Shown in pieces: positions 38,499-46,453 of a stretch of DNA of 64,000 nucleotides. The notes under the pieces were generated by a model. The model was not told the origin of the DNA. It worked only from the letters and a program-made list of their open reading frames with translations, and ran no database searches. Numbering within the stretch: the first letter of the stretch is position 1; every line of letters begins with the position of its first letter. A program made the translations under genes and the position numbers. Where the stretch lies: the NCBI RefSeq assembly GCF_000524475.1, contig NZ_BAVQ01000003.1, forward strand, positions 186,001-250,000, read 5' to 3'. Origin of the DNA: Tomitella biformata AHU 1821 (lineage in GTDB: Bacteria; Actinomycetota; Actinomycetes; Mycobacteriales; Mycobacteriaceae).

Positions 38499-39590
38499 CT
38501 ACCGCAGGTGCGAGGTGTCGTTGACCAATCGCACCGAGGTGCCGCCATCAGCGTAAAACTCGGCGACGCTCAGCGAGGCCAGGTCCAGGTGCAGCTTGTA
38601 GAGCAGCGCCGGACCCGCGTCCAGTGCCTCGCGCAGCACCATCTTGATCGGCGTGACGTGCGAGACCAGCAGCACCGTCTGGCCGGGGTGCTCCGCGCAT
38701 AGCTTTTTGCGGGCCCGCGTCACCCGCTGCTGCACCGCCGCGAAGCTCTCGCCGCCGGGCGGGGGCGTGCTCGGGTCGCCAAGCCAGGTGCGGTGCAGCT
38801 CGGGATCGGCTGCCATGGCCTCGCGAAAGGTCAGGCCCTCCCATGCGCCGAAATCGGTCTCGATGAGGTCGTGGTCGATCTGCACGCTCAGGCCCAGCGC
38901 CTGTGCGGCGGCCTCCGCGGTGGCGCGGGCCCGCGCAAGCGGCGAGGACACGACCACGTCGATGCCGCCCTGCGCCGCCAGCCGCTCCGCCGCGCCCGCG
39001 GCCTGCGCGCGGCCCAGCTCGGTCAGCTCCGGATTGCCCCGACCCGAGTAGCGCCGATCCACCGAGAGGGGGGTCTGGCCGTGGCGCAGCAGCAGAAAGC
39101 GTGTCGGCTGCCCGACCGCGCCGGTCCAGCCGGGGCTCGAGTCCGCGGCCTTGGCAGGTTCACGCGTGGCGGGTGCAGCTGCGCCTTGGTCCCAGGTGCC
39201 GTCCATCGCCGCGTTCGCGAGGCGGTCGGCGTGGCCGTTCTCCGCACGCGGGATCCACGTGAAGCTCACGGAATCGAACTTCGCGGCCAGGGCCCGGGCC
39301 TGCGCGGCGAGCGGGATCATGTCCGGGTGCTTGACCTTCCAGCGCCCGGACATCTGCTCCACCACCAGCTTGGAGTCCAGCCGTGCCCGCACCTGCGTCG
39401 CGCCCAACTCGGCGGCCGCCTGCAGCCCGGCGATCAGCCCCCGGTACTCGGCCACGTTGTTGGTGGCGCGCCCGATGCCTGATGCCCGCTCGGCGAGGAC
39501 GTCCCCGCTCTCGCCGAGCACCACCGCGCCGTACCCGGCTATCCCGGGATTGCCGCGGGAGCCGCCGTCCGCCTCGATGGTGACCAGCAT
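38499..39590 (-). CDS. RNase HI / phosphoglycerate mutase-like phosphatase fusion
   Basis: 363 residues, as in Rv2228c (364), which has the same two domains. Residues 1-130 form an RNase H domain: DGGSRGNPG, the Glu in TNNVAEYRGL and Asp in ARLDSKLVVEQ are the catalytic acids. A linker follows, then residues 165-363 form a histidine phosphatase: LLRHGQT with the phospho-His, DFGAWEGLTF, and the second His in LVSHVTPIK. In M. tuberculosis the C-terminal part acts as an alpha-ribazole phosphatase (CobC-like), which would join it to the cobT/cobS/cobD set here. The start was set at MLVTIEADGG; upstream frame is antisense shadow. Two bases separate it from the next gene. Confidence 0.93.
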   Translation of the reverse strand: MLVTIEADGGSRGNPGIAGYGAVVLGESGDVLAERASGIGRATNNVAEYRGLIAGLQAAAELGATQVRARLDSKLVVEQMSGRWKVKHPDMIPLAAQARALAAKFDSVSFTWIPRAENGHADRLANAAMDGTWDQGAAAPATREPAKAADSSPGWTGAVGQPTRFLLLRHGQTPLSVDRRYSGRGNPELTELGRAQAAGAAERLAAQGGIDVVVSSPLARARATAEAAAQALGLSVQIDHDLIETDFGAWEGLTFREAMAADPELHRTWLGDPSTPPPGGESFAAVQQRVTRARKKLCAEHPGQTVLLVSHVTPIKMVLREALDAGPALLYKLHLDLASLSVAEFYADGGTSVRLVNDTSHLR

Positions 39591-39592
39591 GG

Positions 39593-40333
39593 CTACTTCA
39601 GTCCCGACTCTTTGGTCCGGACCAGCACCGCGCCGCACTGCTCGCAGCGGATGACCTCGTCCGGCTTCGCGAGCGCGATCCGCTCCATCTCGGCACGGTC
39701 CAGCTCGATCCGGCAGGCACCGCAACGTCGAGCCTGCAGCAGCGCCGCACCGATGCCGGTGCGCGCGCGCTCCTTCTCGTACAGCGCGAGCAGGTCCTCG
39801 GGCAGGTCCCCGAGCAGACCGACGCGCTGTGCCTTGCAACGCTCCTCGGCGGTGTCAAGATCCGCGACGGCGTCGTCGCGGTGGCGGCGGGCGTCGATCA
39901 AATTCTCGTCGATGGCGTCCACCTGCGCGCCGGCGTGCTCGTGGTCGGCGACCACGGCCTCGCGACGCTCCATGACCTCCAGCAGCTCGTCCTCGAGGTT
40001 GCCGCGGCGGCGCAGCAGACTCGTGACCTCGTGCTCAAGCTCGCTGAGCTGCTTGGACGGGATCCCCCCGGCCTGCATCCGGTCGTTATTTCGCTTCTCG
40101 CGCAGGGCTACGGCCTCAACCTCGCCCTCGAGCTTGCGGATATCGCGCGCCAGGTCCTCGAGGTTGATCTCGATCAGCACTGCGGAGTCACGGCTGGCGA
40201 TGCGATCAGCCTCGAGCCTCTCCACCTCCAGCATCTCCGGGAGGGTCTTGCGACGATGCTTGATGCGGTTGAGCTCGGCATCGACATTTGCGAGGTCGAG
40301 TAGCCGACTCTGCACTACGGATTCAGCTTTCAC
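39593..40333 (-). CDS. Coiled-coil C4-type zinc-ribbon protein (zf-RING_7)
   Basis: 246-residue protein of unknown molecular role, counterpart of Rv2229c. Residues 5-175 are a long antiparallel coiled coil rich in Glu, Leu and Arg; the C-terminal domain carries CGACRIELDR and CEQCGAVLV, a four-Cys zinc ribbon. This matches the CT398-like family found beside Nif3 genes. GTG chosen because GGAG lies eight bases upstream; the ORF extends 12 codons further without support. It sits between Nif3 and the RNase H fusion, all in one direction. Confidence 0.9.
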   Translation of the reverse strand: MKAESVVQSRLLDLANVDAELNRIKHRRKTLPEMLEVERLEADRIASRDSAVLIEINLEDLARDIRKLEGEVEAVALREKRNNDRMQAGGIPSKQLSELEHEVTSLLRRRGNLEDELLEVMERREAVVADHEHAGAQVDAIDENLIDARRHRDDAVADLDTAEERCKAQRVGLLGDLPEDLLALYEKERARTGIGAALLQARRCGACRIELDRAEMERIALAKPDEVIRCEQCGAVLVRTKESGLK

Positions 40334-40417
40334 GCGGGTGTCTCCTGGCTGCTTTTGAGTTGGGTTCAACCGTACCCTGCCCGGAACCTGTCCCAGTACC
40401 AGTCCGCAGCGGCAATC

Positions 40418-41563
40418 TCAGTGGTGCGCCACCGTCCAGGGGTCTGTCCTGGTTTGGGCCACCGCCACTGTGATGCGGTCGCCAAACGCCGCGCGCAGGA
40501 TGTCCCGTGCCTGCGCGCACCACGGCTGCTCGCTCGCCCAGTGCGCCACGTCCACCAGTGCCGGCCCGCCCGCCCGCAGATGCTCGTCCGCCGGGTGGTG
40601 GCGCAGGTCTGCGGTGACGTAGGCGTCCACCCCGAGCCTGGTCACCGCGCCGAGGTAGGAGTCGCCGGAGCCGCCGCACACCGCCACCGTGCGGATGACG
40701 CGGTCGGGGTCGCCGGCTGCCCGCACTCCCCACTCCGTCGCGGGCAGCGCCCGGCCCACGTGCGCAGTGAACTCGGCGAGGGTCATCGGCGCCGGCAGCT
40801 CGCCCACCCGGCCCAGTCCCAGCGCCGAGGCCAGCTCCGCGACCTCGAGCGCGTCGAACGCCGGCACCTCGTAGGGGTGCGCGGCGCGCAGGGCCGCGAG
40901 GACCTGCTCCCGGAGCCCGCGGGGCGCGAGGAGCTCGATCCGCTCCTCCGCCACCGTCTCCAGCTCGCCCACCTGCCCCAGGGCCGGGTTCGCGCCGTCG
41001 AGCGGCCGGAACTGACCGGTCCCCGGCACGCTCCAGCTGCACTGGTCATATGTCTCGATCTGCCCCGCGCCCGCCGCGAACATCGCCTGGCGCACCGCGT
41101 CGGCGCTCGCCGTTGGCACCAGCACGGCCCATTTGTCCACCGGAGCTTGGGGTTTCGGCGCGATGGGCCGCAGCGCGGTCAAGCCCAGGGCACCGGCCAG
41201 TGCGTCGGAGACCCCGGGGTCCGCCGAGTCGGCGTTGGTATGCGCGGTGAACAGCGCGCACTGGGCCCGGATCAGCTTGTGGACCAACGCGCCCTTGGGG
41301 GTGTGCGCGCCGACGGTGTCGACCCCGCGCAGCAGCAGCGGATGGTGCGCGATCAGCAATTGGGCCCCCGCCCCGATCGCCTCGTCCACCACCCCGGCCG
41401 TCGGGTCCACCCCGATGAGCACCGAGCTGACCGTCTCCCCCGGGTCTCCGCAGACCAGGCCCACCGAATCCCAGCTCTCGGCCAGCGCGGGCGGATACGC
41501 AGCGTCCAGCACAGCGATTATCTCGGCCAGCGTCACCGGCGCTGAAATCTCGGGACCAGTCAT
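40418..41563 (-). CDS. Nif3-like dinuclear metal centre protein (GTP cyclohydrolase I type 2 family)
   Basis: 381 residues. Metal-binding landmarks of the Nif3 family are visible: [13 protein letters not shown] near residue 75, [16 protein letters not shown], and the C-terminal [13 protein letters not shown] and DVAHWASE. The inserted middle domain (about 130-235, PII/CutA-like) is the usual actinobacterial arrangement. Function unsettled; the product is reported as a hexameric di-metal protein. ATG with AGGAGG seven bases upstream. The cobC-like gene that follows in M. tuberculosis (Rv2231c) is absent. Confidence 0.92.
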   Translation of the reverse strand: MTGPEISAPVTLAEIIAVLDAAYPPALAESWDSVGLVCGDPGETVSSVLIGVDPTAGVVDEAIGAGAQLLIAHHPLLLRGVDTVGAHTPKGALVHKLIRAQCALFTAHTNADSADPGVSDALAGALGLTALRPIAPKPQAPVDKWAVLVPTASADAVRQAMFAAGAGQIETYDQCSWSVPGTGQFRPLDGANPALGQVGELETVAEERIELLAPRGLREQVLAALRAAHPYEVPAFDALEVAELASALGLGRVGELPAPMTLAEFTAHVGRALPATEWGVRAAGDPDRVIRTVAVCGGSGDSYLGAVTRLGVDAYVTADLRHHPADEHLRAGGPALVDVAHWASEQPWCAQARDILRAAFGDRITVAVAQTRTDPWTVAHH

Positions 41564-41641
41564 CTTCGGACCTCCTCGTGTCTCCGGCAAGCTATCGCAT
41601 CACCCCGACACTGTGCGGCCGCGCCCGGAAGAACTGGGACA

Positions 41642-42805
41642 ATGGACCGCATGACTGCTTCTGTGGCCACGCCCATCGTGCTGTTCGACCTCGACGGCAC
41701 CCTCACCGACTCGGCCGCCGGCGTCGTGGCCGGTTTCCAGCACGCGCTCGCCGCCGTCGGCGCGCCCCTGCCCGACGGCGATCTCACGTCACTACTGGTC
41801 GGCCCCCCGATGGTCGACTCCTTCGCGCGCCAGGGCCTGGACGCGGTCCAGATCGAGGACGGGCTGGCCCACTACAGCGAGTACTACGACGCGACCGGTT
41901 GGGCCGAGAACTCCGTATACCCGGGCGTCGCGGAGATGCTCGACGCGCTGGCCGGCCAAGGCCTGCGCCTCGCCGTGACCACCTCCAAGAACGAGCTCCG
42001 CGCGGTGCGGATCCTGGAGCACTTCGGGCTGGCCCACCACTTCGAGTTCATCGCCGGCGCCAGCGACGACGGGGCCCGCCGCGCCAAGTCCGACGTCATC
42101 GCACGGGCCCTGGCCAAGCTCGACGCGGACCCCGCCGACGTGCTGCTGCTCGCGGGCGACCGTGAGCACGACGTGTCGGGCGGCAAGGACCACGGCGTGC
42201 CCACCGCGTTCGTGTCGTGGGGCTACGGCGCAGCCGGCGAGTCCCAGGGCGCCGCGTGGGTGGTCGACTCCCCCGCCGCGCTGGGCGAGGTCATCCTGGC
42301 CCGCGCGAACCCGCCAGCCTCCACCGCGGCCGACGTCAGCGGCGCCGACCTGCACGTGACTTTCATCTGCACCGGCAACATCTGCCGTTCCCCGATGGCC
42401 GAGAAGATCCTGGCCGAGGAGGTCCGCCGGGCGGGCCTGTCGGAGCGCGTGCGCGTGAGCAGCGCCGGCACCACGGACTGGCACGTCGGCAAGGAGGCGG
42501 ACCCGCGCACCAACGACGCGCTGCGGGCGGGCGACTACCCCACCGGCCACGCCGCGGCGCAGATGTCCCCGGACCATCTAGCCGCGGACCTGGTGATCGC
42601 GCTGGACTCCGGGCACCGCCGCCTGGTCCTCGACGCCGGCGCCGCCCCGGAGCGCGTGCGCCTGCTGCGCAGCTTCGACGACCGCGCCGACCACATCGAT
42701 GTGGACGATCCGTACTACGGCGGCCCCGCCGAGTTCGCCCGCACCCGCGCCGAGATCGAGGCCGCCATGCCCGGTCTGCTGGAGTGGATCCGTGCCGAAC
42801 TCTGA
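41642..42805 (+). CDS. Fusion of HAD-family protein (PtkA-like) and low-molecular-weight protein tyrosine phosphatase (PtpA-like)
   Basis: 387 residues in one uninterrupted frame. Residues 10-220 are a HAD hydrolase domain with FDLDGTLTD (Asp16, Asp18), TTSKNE and GDREHDVSGGKDHG. After a short Ala-rich linker, residues 237-387 are a complete LMW tyrosine phosphatase: FICTGNICRSPMAEKI with catalytic Cys243 and the general-acid loop DDPYYGG. In M. tuberculosis these are neighbouring separate genes: Rv2232 (PtkA, a HAD-fold tyrosine kinase) and Rv2234 (PtpA, its substrate, phosphorylated on the twin Tyr of DPYYG). The twin Tyr is kept here. Start ATG; another ATG three codons later is possible. 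Confidence 0.92.
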   Translation: MDRMTASVATPIVLFDLDGTLTDSAAGVVAGFQHALAAVGAPLPDGDLTSLLVGPPMVDSFARQGLDAVQIEDGLAHYSEYYDATGWAENSVYPGVAEMLDALAGQGLRLAVTTSKNELRAVRILEHFGLAHHFEFIAGASDDGARRAKSDVIARALAKLDADPADVLLLAGDREHDVSGGKDHGVPTAFVSWGYGAAGESQGAAWVVDSPAALGEVILARANPPASTAADVSGADLHVTFICTGNICRSPMAEKILAEEVRRAGLSERVRVSSAGTTDWHVGKEADPRTNDALRAGDYPTGHAAAQMSPDHLAADLVIALDSGHRRLVLDAGAAPERVRLLRSFDDRADHIDVDDPYYGGPAEFARTRAEIEAAMPGLLEWIRAEL

Positions 42806-42871
42806 CCGGTGCAACGTCGGTCACATGGCCCGTGACCTGCACTCATGCGCGCATGCCTTACGGTTGTTCCT

Positions 42872-43831
42872 GTGCGAAGACTGAGTTTCCTCCTGCGGCC
42901 GGGCTGGCTGATCTTGATTGCGTTGTGCGGAGTGTTCATCTACCTGTGCTTCACGGTGCTGGCGCCGTGGCAGCTGAACAAGAATGACGAGAACTCGTAC
43001 CGCAACGGGCTGATCGCAGAGTCGATGCAGGCCGAGCCGAAGCCGGTGGGCGAGTTGTTCGGCGAGCAGACGACGCTCGGTCCGGAGGACGAGTGGCGCC
43101 AGGTCGCCGCGACCGGCGTCTACCTCGCCGACAAGCAAGTCCTAGCCCGACTCCGCTCGGTGGACGCGGACCCCGCGTTCGAGGTGCTCGCGCCGTTCCA
43201 GCTCGACGACGGCCGCATCATCCTCGTCGACCGCGGCTACGTGTGGCCCGACGAGCACATGAAGCCGCCGGCGATCCCCGCGCCGCCGACGGGCACGGTC
43301 ACCCTCGACGGCCGCGTCCGCACCTCTGAGAGCCCCTGGGGCACCCGCGGGCCGATCGTCGAGGGCGGGTGGACGCAGGTCTACTCCATCCACACGGCCG
43401 GGCTCTCCGAGCTCCTCGACGTGCCTCTGCTGGGCAACTACCTCCAGCTCAACGACGGCGCGCCGGGCGGGCTCGGCGTGATCGCGCTGCCGCAGCTCGA
43501 CGCCGGACCGTACCTCTCGTATGGGCTGCAGTGGATCGCGTTCGGAGTCATGGTTCCGCTCGCCGCCGGCTACTTCGCGTGGGCGGAGATCAAGGAACGA
43601 CGCCGTCGCGCGGAGGAGGAAGAGGAGCTCGAGGGCACTGCGGATGGCGAAGGCTCGGACGACGCCGACGGTCCCGGGGATTCTGGTGAGCGCGCCGACG
43701 ATCTCGACCATGTGCTGCTCGGCCGTCGCAAGCGCAAGACAGAGCGCTATGTCCCGCTAGCGCCGCAGAAGGCCAAGCTGCCGCCTGAGCAGCAGGCCAC
43801 CCTGGCGGAGCGCTACAGCAAGAAACGCTGA
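42872..43831 (+). CDS. SURF1 family cytochrome oxidase biogenesis protein
   Basis: 319-residue membrane protein, Rv2235 counterpart; SURF1 proteins help insert heme a into cytochrome c oxidase. N-terminal helix (LLRPGWLILIALCGVFIYL), periplasmic domain with FEVLAPFQLDDGRIILVDRGYV and GNYLQLNDGAPGGLG, C-terminal helix (YLSYGLQWIAFGVMVPLAAGYFAWAE region), then an unusually long acidic then basic cytoplasmic tail. GTG start (RRLSFLLRPGW) chosen to match relatives. Its last 75 bases overlap the 3' end of cobD on the other strand. Confidence 0.9.
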   Translation: MRRLSFLLRPGWLILIALCGVFIYLCFTVLAPWQLNKNDENSYRNGLIAESMQAEPKPVGELFGEQTTLGPEDEWRQVAATGVYLADKQVLARLRSVDADPAFEVLAPFQLDDGRIILVDRGYVWPDEHMKPPAIPAPPTGTVTLDGRVRTSESPWGTRGPIVEGGWTQVYSIHTAGLSELLDVPLLGNYLQLNDGAPGGLGVIALPQLDAGPYLSYGLQWIAFGVMVPLAAGYFAWAEIKERRRRAEEEEELEGTADGEGSDDADGPGDSGERADDLDHVLLGRRKRKTERYVPLAPQKAKLPPEQQATLAERYSKKR

Positions 43832-44734
43832 GCCGACCGCCGACGCCGTCTGCACCGCCACCGACATCCGCACGGCCCGGCGCAGGTCTGTGGCCGTCGG
43901 CGCCGGCCCGTCCCCCAGGCGCGGCCGCTCCTGGACTCCGTACATGTACTCGGTGCGCCCGCCCAGCATCACGCCGAGCGCGCCCGCCATCGACGCCTCC
44001 ACCGGCCCCGCATTGGGGCTCGGGTGCGCGGCCGCGTCCCGCCGCCACGCCCGCCTGGCGTCCGCCGGCCGGCCGCCCACCAGCGGGGCGAGCACGACGG
44101 TCAGCGCCGCCGTCGCCCGCGCGGGCAGATAATTCGCCACGTCGTCCAGCCGTGCGGCCGCCCAGCCGAAGTTCGCATAGCGCGGCGAGCGGTGCCCCAC
44201 CATCGCGTCCAAGGTGTTCACCGCGCGATAGCCCAGCAGGCCCGGCGCGCCCGCCAGCCCGCCCCAGAACAGCGCGGCGACCGTGGCGTCGGCGGTGTTC
44301 TCGGCGATCGACTCGAGCGCAGCGCGGGCCAGGCCATCCGAGTCCAGGACCGAGGCGTCGCGCCCGCACAGCGATGGCAGCAGCGCGCGGGCCGCCTCGA
44401 GGTCGCCGGCATCGAGGCGGTCGGCCATCTGCCCGCCCACCCGCGCCAGGCTCGTGCCGCCGCACACCGCCCACGTCGACGCTGAGACTGCGAGGGCATC
44501 CGCTGTGGGGCTGCGCCCCGCCGCCCGGTGTGCCAGCCACCCCGTGCCCACCGCACCCCCGACGAGCAGCCCCACATGCAGCACGCCGGCCGCGCGGGTG
44601 TCCCGGTAGGTGCTGCGCTCCAGCGCCGCCGCCGCGGTGCCGAACCCAGCAACCGGGTGCAACCGCTGCGGATCGGCCCACAGCCGATCGGCCGCGAACC
44701 CGACGAGGAGGCCAAGAGCCCTAGTGCTGATCAC
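43757..44734 (-). CDS. cobD: Adenosylcobinamide-phosphate synthase (CbiB/CobD)
   Basis: Membrane enzyme that attaches the aminopropanol arm to adenosylcobyric acid. About 325 residues. The family start ADRLWADPQRLHPVAGFG, ALESIAENTADATVAALFWG, GYRAVNTLDAMVGHRSPRY, RLDDVANYLPAR and HPSPNAGPVEASMAGALG are all present. GTG start (ISTRALGLLVGFAADR) chosen for agreement with relatives; the frame stays open 68 codons further with low-conservation sequence. It completes, with cobT and cobS, the late cobalamin genes of this window. It overlaps surf1 antisense by 75 bases. Confidence 0.9.
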   Translation of the reverse strand: MISTRALGLLVGFAADRLWADPQRLHPVAGFGTAAAALERSTYRDTRAAGVLHVGLLVGGAVGTGWLAHRAAGRSPTADALAVSASTWAVCGGTSLARVGGQMADRLDAGDLEAARALLPSLCGRDASVLDSDGLARAALESIAENTADATVAALFWGGLAGAPGLLGYRAVNTLDAMVGHRSPRYANFGWAAARLDDVANYLPARATAALTVVLAPLVGGRPADARRAWRRDAAAHPSPNAGPVEASMAGALGVMLGGRTEYMYGVQERPRLGDGPAPTATDLRRAVRMSVAVQTASAVGSAFLAVALRQGGLLLRRQLGLLRR

Positions 44735-45037
44735 GTCGTGAAGTGTTCCCCATGGCCCTCGCCGGCGCTCATCGCGGGGTGTGGCCGCCCAGGCCTCGCC
44801 GCGAACCGTCCAATTCCTCACGAACCCCTCTGTGGCAGTTGCCGAATCCAGCATGAGCTGGGGATCCGACCCTAGGATTCGCGAGCGTGTATAGAACCGT
44901 GCAGGATTCTGCGAAAACTTGCACGTTCCTCTACACACTCACCGCGGGACGGGCCGCTGCGAGGGGGAGTAGCCGCGGGCTGCGACCACATTGCGGCCAC
45001 AACGGGCCAGCTGGAACCGCCTGTCGGACGACACGAC
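44735..45037. other. Intergenic region upstream of cobD with imperfect palindrome
   Basis: About 300 bases without an accepted gene. The frame of cobD is open across much of it but reads as low-complexity sequence. At 44887-44936 two 17-base arms (left GTGTATAGAACCGTGCA) pair with 14 matches around 16 bases and could be an operator. The 11-mer TGTATAGAACC inside it recurs in the fabD promoter. Confidence 0.45.
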
Positions 45038-45075
45038 AAAGCCCCTCACCTTGTTCCCGCTGGTGAGGGGCTTTT
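45038..45075. terminator. Terminator downstream of tRNA-Val
   Basis: AAAGCCCCTCACC and its complement form a 13-bp stem with an 11-nt loop, flanked by short T-tracts on both strands. It is the best canonical terminator of the window, placed nine bases beyond the tRNA-Val 3' end. Confidence 0.88.
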
Positions 45076-45083
45076 CTATCGAG

Positions 45084-45155
45084 TGGGCGCGATAGGGATC
45101 GAACCTACGACCGCCTGTGTGTAAAACAGGAGCTCTACCGCTGAGCTACACGCCC
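45084..45155 (-). tRNA. tRNA-Val (anticodon TAC)
   Basis: 72-nt cloverleaf on the minus strand: acceptor GGGCGTG/CGCGCCC, D-arm GCTC..GAGC, anticodon stem CCTGT/ACAGG with loop TTTACAC (anticodon TAC), T-arm GTAGG-TTCGATC-CCTAT, discriminator A. CCA is not encoded. A terminator follows directly. Confidence 0.96.
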
Positions 45156-45187
45156 GTGATGCGCCGGAGAACCTCCGGCGCATCCCT

Positions 45188-45652
45188 TCAGCAATCTAGC
45201 GCGGCAAGCGCATTCTCCCAAGCTGCCTGGTCACGGGGCTCGCCCGGACCGTTCATCTCGGCGAATCGCACGATGCCGGTCTTGTCCACAACGAAGGTGC
45301 CGCGGTTGGCGATGCCGGCGTCCTCGTTGAACACCCCGTAAGCCTGGGCGACCTCGCCGTGTGGCCAGAAGTCCGAGAGCAGCGGGAATGTGTACCCCTG
45401 CTCAGACGCCCACACCTTGTGGGTGGGCGACGGGCCGACAGAGATCGCGAGGATCTCCGCGTCGTCGTTCTGGAAGGTGGGGAGGTTGTCCCGCACCCGG
45501 CACAGCTCGCCCTGGCACACGCCCGTGAATGCGAGCGGGTAGAAGACGATCAGGACATTCTTGACGCCTCGGAAGGACGAGAGCGTCACTTCTTGGTTGT
45601 TCTGGTCCTTCAGGGTGAAGTCCGGCGCCTGCTCGCCCACGCTCAACGTCAT
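45188..45652 (-). CDS. ahpE: Peroxiredoxin AhpE (1-Cys type)
   Basis: Thiol peroxidase reducing hydroperoxides and peroxynitrite. 154 residues, closely colinear with AhpE Rv2238c (153). Peroxidatic Cys46 is in PLAFTGVCQGEL with the preceding Thr, and the conserved Arg is present. Unusually for the family a second Cys follows five residues later (C51, where M. tuberculosis has Asp) and the last residue is also Cys. ATG overlaps the stop of the upstream DUF3052 gene as ATGA, so the two are translated together; the longer open frame is a shadow. Confidence 0.93.
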   Translation of the reverse strand: MTLSVGEQAPDFTLKDQNNQEVTLSSFRGVKNVLIVFYPLAFTGVCQGELCRVRDNLPTFQNDDAEILAISVGPSPTHKVWASEQGYTFPLLSDFWPHGEVAQAYGVFNEDAGIANRGTFVVDKTGIVRFAEMNGPGEPRDQAAWENALAALDC

Positions 45653-46083
45653 CGGCGAGGCGCGCGGCTCTTCGGCTGGACCAGCCGGCTGCCCGACCAA
45701 TCGCCAAGGTTCGCGGCGGAGGTCTGGTTCAGCCCTGCGGTAGGCGCCGACTCCGCGATCTCGCTGGGCACGACGTGCCCGGACAGACCGGTCTTGGGGG
45801 AAAGCACCCAGACGAAGCCCTCGTCGCCGAGCGGGGTGATGGCGTCCATCAGCTCGTCGACCAAGTCGCCGTCGCCATCGCGCCACCACAGCAGCACGAC
45901 GTCGACTACCTCGTCGGTGCCTTCGTCCTCCATCTCACCACCAATGATGATCTCGACAGCCTCGCGCAGGCTGTCGTCTGTGTCCTCGTCCCAGCCCAAT
46001 TCCTGCACCACCATCCCGGGCTCAATCCCGAGTATCTGCGCGTAGTTCGGGGCATCCGCGGCGACCACGGTGGTTGTCTCCAT
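45649..46083 (-). CDS. DUF3052 family protein
   Basis: 144-residue acidic cytosolic protein of unknown function, counterpart of Rv2239c. Typical blocks: YAQILGIEPGMVVQELGWDED, EVVDVVLLWWRDGDGDLVDEL, and GFVWVLSPKTGLSGHVVPSEI. No membrane or catalytic motif. ATG chosen; a TTG eight codons earlier is also open. The stop overlaps the ahpE start, and relatives keep this pair, so a link with peroxide defence or with AhpE stability is possible but unproven. Confidence 0.85.
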   Translation of the reverse strand: METTTVVAADAPNYAQILGIEPGMVVQELGWDEDTDDSLREAVEIIIGGEMEDEGTDEVVDVVLLWWRDGDGDLVDELMDAITPLGDEGFVWVLSPKTGLSGHVVPSEIAESAPTAGLNQTSAANLGDWSGSRLVQPKSRAPRR

Positions 46084-46453
46084 TCGTTCGAGGTATTCGA
46101 GGGACAAACCGCCCCAGGAACTGGTTTTAGATAGTACCGATCAATGAAAGCGAACATGGTCGGCGGCGATAGCGCAACCACGACACCCCCTTCGGCGTAC
46201 GTATCACCGTCTCATTCTCCGCCATCGGACGCAGATTGGCACTAGGTTTTCGCCGAATTCTCGTCAGTCAGAGTCCAGTACGTGAGAACTACTCGCGAGT
46301 ACCTTGTGAGGTAAGGCACGATGGAGGGGCACGGTCGCCCTGTCAACCTGTACCGGATTCGACCTGCACTGATGTTGTACGACGCCGCCCATACCCCGGG
46401 CTGGAGTCAGAGCCGGACGCCTACCGAGCGTCCACTTCGTTTAGGAGCATGGT
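46084..46453. other. Intergenic region upstream of aceE
   Basis: About 370 bases between the divergent DUF3052 and aceE genes, with no gene. It contains a perfect 12-bp palindrome TACTCGCGAGTA at 46290-46301 and, immediately after, a CRP/GlxR-like site. AGGAG six bases before the TTG codon marks the aceE ribosome site. Confidence 0.6.
46305..46320 (+). promoter_or_regulatory. CRP/GlxR-like site upstream of aceE
   Basis: TGTGAGGTAAGGCACG matches the actinobacterial CRP/GlxR consensus (TGTGA, two any, TA, two any, TCACA) in 10 of 12 fixed bases. It lies about 135 bases before the aceE start. Confidence 0.35.
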
